A stretch of 64,000 nucleotides of DNA, taken from the NCBI GenBank assembly GCA_021648375.1, contig JAKISW010000007.1, positions 1 to 64,000 on the forward strand, in the 5' to 3' direction. Source of the stretch: Devosiaceae bacterium (lineage in GTDB: Bacteria > Pseudomonadota > Alphaproteobacteria > Rhizobiales > Devosiaceae). Made by a program: the position numbers and the translations under genes. Shown piece after piece: positions 61,984 to 64,000 of the stretch (positions are counted from its first letter, which is position 1; each line of letters starts with the position of its first letter). The notes beneath the pieces were generated by a model that was not told the origin of the DNA, did not search any database, and was given only the letters and a program-made list of their open reading frames with translations.

Positions 61984-63333
61984 TTAGTCAAAATCCACCA
62001 ATTCGCAAATAATGACTTCACTGAAAGAATTTGCACCGATTGCCAAAAGATTTCCCGCTTCATCGACCACCATCACACAAGAATGCACCCAGTCCATTTT
62101 TATCTGATCAGTACCTGCAACATGATCTTGCAATTGTTGACGACTTAGAGAAAATGCCCCCTGAACAATCACTGGATTTTTTGAAAGGTTTTCTACAACA
62201 AACCGCTGATCCCACAGGGTTTTTTGTCCCGGTTGCAGCAGCGTTTTGTTTGTTTCCAGCCAACCGGTTGCAAGTTGATCGACTGCAAGTAAATCAACTG
62301 CAAGTCGACCGGCTGCAAGTCGACCGGCTTCACGAAAAACCACAACTTTACCGTGCTTGAGAGCAATTCCGCATCCACCAATCACCATTCCATTAAATTG
62401 CGGATTTGAAAGATTTTTAATTAAATCTTCCAACTGGGAAAGTTCGCCAGAGTTACGTCCGCCAGAACCGCAATAAATCATTTTGCCCAGCAGGCGGATG
62501 GCAATTTCCTCAGGTTGAGCAATCAATTGCTCGTGAGAAATCATCTGCACACCAAATTGATCCTGCTTTACGCAGCTTTTATATTGCGCGGAGCAAAAAT
62601 GATCCAACGCCCTGTCTGCCCGGCCCATTCTAAGGGCAAACCTGTTTAAATTGGCACCGGTCAATCCGGTTTCTTTTATGTCAGACAGCAATTTTCGCCA
62701 GCGAACCCGCTCATATTTCAAGTCATGATTTGAAGGATCGTTAAATGCATCAAGCCCGGCTTGCTCGACAATGTCATTCAATTCTTCGCGGCCCATGCCA
62801 AGCAGTGGTCGAAAAATTTTCATCCCAAATATTTCAGAAAAAAGCTCCATGCCCTTAAGTCCGCTCAAGCCAGATCCGTGGGCCAGCCGCATCATTATGG
62901 TTTCTGCCTGATCATCCATATGATGGCCGCTCAACAAATACCCGACCCCATCGAGAGCCATTTGCTCACCAATCAACCGGTAGCGAGCCATCCTGGCAGC
63001 TGCCTGCACACCTGTTGTGGGCTTCTTTCCTTGCCAGATCAGAGTTTTATGTTCAAATCCAAAACCCGTGGCCAGAGTTTTAACGCCTTGGCATTCCACT
63101 GCAGATTGAGAACGCAATCCATGATCTACTGAATAGATAAAGATTTTTGGACGCAGCTTATTATTCTGCTTATTATCTAGCCAGCTACGAACCAAAATCA
63201 TCAAAGCCAGCGAATCAACGCCCCCGGAAACAGCAAGCGCAATGGCATTTTCGTCCAGCATGGGCGCCAATAATTCATCAGCTTTTTCTGACATTTTATC
63301 TTCAAGGTCGCTGGTTTGACCATGCTTTAGCAT
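61984..63333 (-). CDS. tilS: tRNA(Ile)-lysidine synthase
   Basis: Adds lysine to C34 of tRNA-Ile(CAU). 449 residues: PP-loop ALAVSGGVDSLALMILVRSW, SVDHGLRSQSAVECQGVKTL, ARMARYRLIGEQM, LLSGHHMDDQAETIMMRLAHGSGLSG and FRPLLGMGREELNDIVEQAG are family signatures. Near residues 337-357 lies LAAGRLAVDLLAVDQLATGW, encoded by 15-bp tandem repeats. The ATG overlaps the cpoB stop by 7 bases; an ATG at 63294 is an alternative start. Confidence 0.95.
   Translation of the reverse strand: MLKHGQTSDLEDKMSEKADELLAPMLDENAIALAVSGGVDSLALMILVRSWLDNKQNNKLRPKIFIYSVDHGLRSQSAVECQGVKTLATGFGFEHKTLIWQGKKPTTGVQAAARMARYRLIGEQMALDGVGYLLSGHHMDDQAETIMMRLAHGSGLSGLKGMELFSEIFGMKIFRPLLGMGREELNDIVEQAGLDAFNDPSNHDLKYERVRWRKLLSDIKETGLTGANLNRFALRMGRADRALDHFCSAQYKSCVKQDQFGVQMISHEQLIAQPEEIAIRLLGKMIYCGSGGRNSGELSQLEDLIKNLSNPQFNGMVIGGCGIALKHGKVVVFREAGRLAAGRLAVDLLAVDQLATGWLETNKTLLQPGQKTLWDQRFVVENLSKNPVIVQGAFSLSRQQLQDHVAGTDQIKMDWVHSCVMVVDEAGNLLAIGANSFSEVIICELVDFD
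62265..62324. repeat. Four 15-bp tandem repeats inside tilS
   Basis: CGGTTGCAAGTTGAT, CGACTGCAAGTAAAT, CAACTGCAAGTCGAC and CGGCTGCAAGTCGAC follow one another (unit CGGCTGCAAGTCGAC), encoding a (LAVD/AGR) repeat. Being a multiple of three, copy-number change keeps the frame. Confidence 0.85.
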
Positions 63334-64000
63334 TGAAGTTCTTGTGCCTCCCGTCTTACTTCACTTAAAAAAGCCCCCCCCATTGACGGATAACGCTTAA
63401 GAACCTCATCAAAGGTCCTGCAAGCCGTTTCGGCCTCGCCGGCTCCGGCCAGTGCCACGCCGAGCTTGAACAAAAGATCAGGTGCTCTTGTTGTATTCTG
63501 ATATTTTTCAAAACCTGAGAACAGAACCTGCGCCGCTTCGTCATATTCCTCGTTTATTATCAGGCTTTCCCCAAGCCAGTTTGTGGCGTCCGGTGCCTGG
63601 GGATGATCTGGAAAAAGATCAACAAACTGACGAAACTGATCCTGGGCAAATTGATAATCCCCATCCATCACAGCCTCAAAACCAGCCCGATACTGGGCAT
63701 CTGCATCCCCTTTAGTCGCCAGAGATGCGGGATCATAATCCAAATCCAAAATTAAACCTTGCCCACCTCCTAACCCTTGTGCTGCAAAGTCATTCTGCGT
63801 GGGCAATTGTGTTGACCTCAATTCGCTCTCACCAAAAAGCCTCTCACCAAAGCCATCACTTTCCACTTCATTTTCTGCTTCGACACCATTTGGCGATGCA
63901 ACTTCTAAAAAAGAGGGGTCAGTTCCGTTATCAGTACCGGCCAGATTTTCTCCCTCCATTGCATTCTCACTTGCAGTATTTTCATTTACATCAGTATCAA
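63327..64000 (-). CDS. cpoB: Cell division coordinator CpoB / Tol-Pal system protein YbgF (partial, cut by window end)
   Basis: The C-terminal 224 codons are visible and the frame stays open to the window edge, so the start is outside. After a Glu/Asn/Asp-rich linker come TPR repeats: DAQYRAGFEAVMDGDYQFAQ, FRQFVDLFPDHPQAPDATNW, LGESLIINEEYDEAAQVLFS and KLGVALAGAGEAETACRTFD, the CpoB layout. This periplasmic protein links the Tol-Pal machine with septal peptidoglycan synthesis. The order cpoB-tilS-ftsH-glmM is typical downstream of tol-pal in Hyphomicrobiales. Confidence 0.92.
   Translation of the reverse strand, partial: DTDVNENTASENAMEGENLAGTDNGTDPSFLEVASPNGVEAENEVESDGFGERLFGESELRSTQLPTQNDFAAQGLGGGQGLILDLDYDPASLATKGDADAQYRAGFEAVMDGDYQFAQDQFRQFVDLFPDHPQAPDATNWLGESLIINEEYDEAAQVLFSGFEKYQNTTRAPDLLFKLGVALAGAGEAETACRTFDEVLKRYPSMGGAFLSEVRREAQELQC

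Noticed and set aside
62265..62324. Tandem repeats in tilS as a CRISPR array
   Set aside because: Units of 15 bases with no spacers, inside a coding frame.

Overview
The window reads as chromosome of an alphaproteobacterium, most likely a marine-type member of the Hyphomicrobiales (Rhizobiales) with moderate GC. The basis is the presence of ctrA and chpT, fliI-fliJ next to ctrA, the cpoB-tilS-ftsH-glmM order, an eipA-type DUF1134 gene, a DUF6476-like gene against rluD-rpoH, and intergenic palindromic repeats of the type common in this order. I see no rRNA, tRNA, transposase, phage genes or CRISPR array. Genus and species cannot be told from the sequence alone.

Layout. 1-12.7 kb: accessory metabolism and regulation (partial ArsR regulator, sdaA, EamA exporter, flavodoxin/HxlR pair, ABC exporter, a coupled membrane protein-XRE-MDR operon, aldo/keto reductase/LysR pair, and an EVE/GIY-YIG-like protein). 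13-30.4 kb: motility and cell cycle: fliJ-fliI, ctrA, cheR-cheB, cheY-cheW-cheA, chpT, YHS protein, eipA, then an OmpR-type two-component operon led by a PepSY-like acidic protein. A flavin amine oxidase of unusual domain order sits on the opposite strand inside the che cluster. 30.6-38.8 kb: coiled-coil protein, repeat-rich spacer, MarR-controlled ABC exporter, rluD, rpoH. 38.9-43 kb: a thiamine locus (thiamine pyrophosphokinase diverging from a TPP riboswitch and thiBPQ). 43-51.4 kb: large acidic membrane protein, purA, EamA exporter, two duplicated acidic secreted proteins and a NarL-type two-component system. 51.5-56.1 kb: slyX, an atypical aroA, serA, serC. 56.3-64 kb: CtrA-box-preceded outer-membrane protein, EamA exporter, glmM, ftsH, tilS, cpoB (cut by the window edge).

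How genes work together. ChpT passes phosphate from the CckA kinase (not in the window) to CtrA. Consensus CtrA boxes (TTAA-N7-TTAA) occur upstream of the coiled-coil gene and twice between the outer-membrane protein and an exporter, so part of the regulon is visible here. The che genes form an almost complete chemotaxis core. SerA and SerC give two steps of serine synthesis and SdaA degrades serine. ThiBPQ imports thiamine or TPP and the kinase makes TPP, which the riboswitch senses.

Best candidates for something new: (1) an amine oxidase whose C-terminal FAD-binding segment has moved to the N-terminus (circular permutation), inserted in the che cluster; (2) a NarL-type two-component system beside two duplicated poly-Asp secreted proteins, with a shared AGACC-N2-GGTCT dyad upstream of both and a near copy upstream of the kinase; (3) a stand-alone protein joining an EVE/PUA-like N-terminus to a T5orf172/GIY-YIG-like C-terminus.
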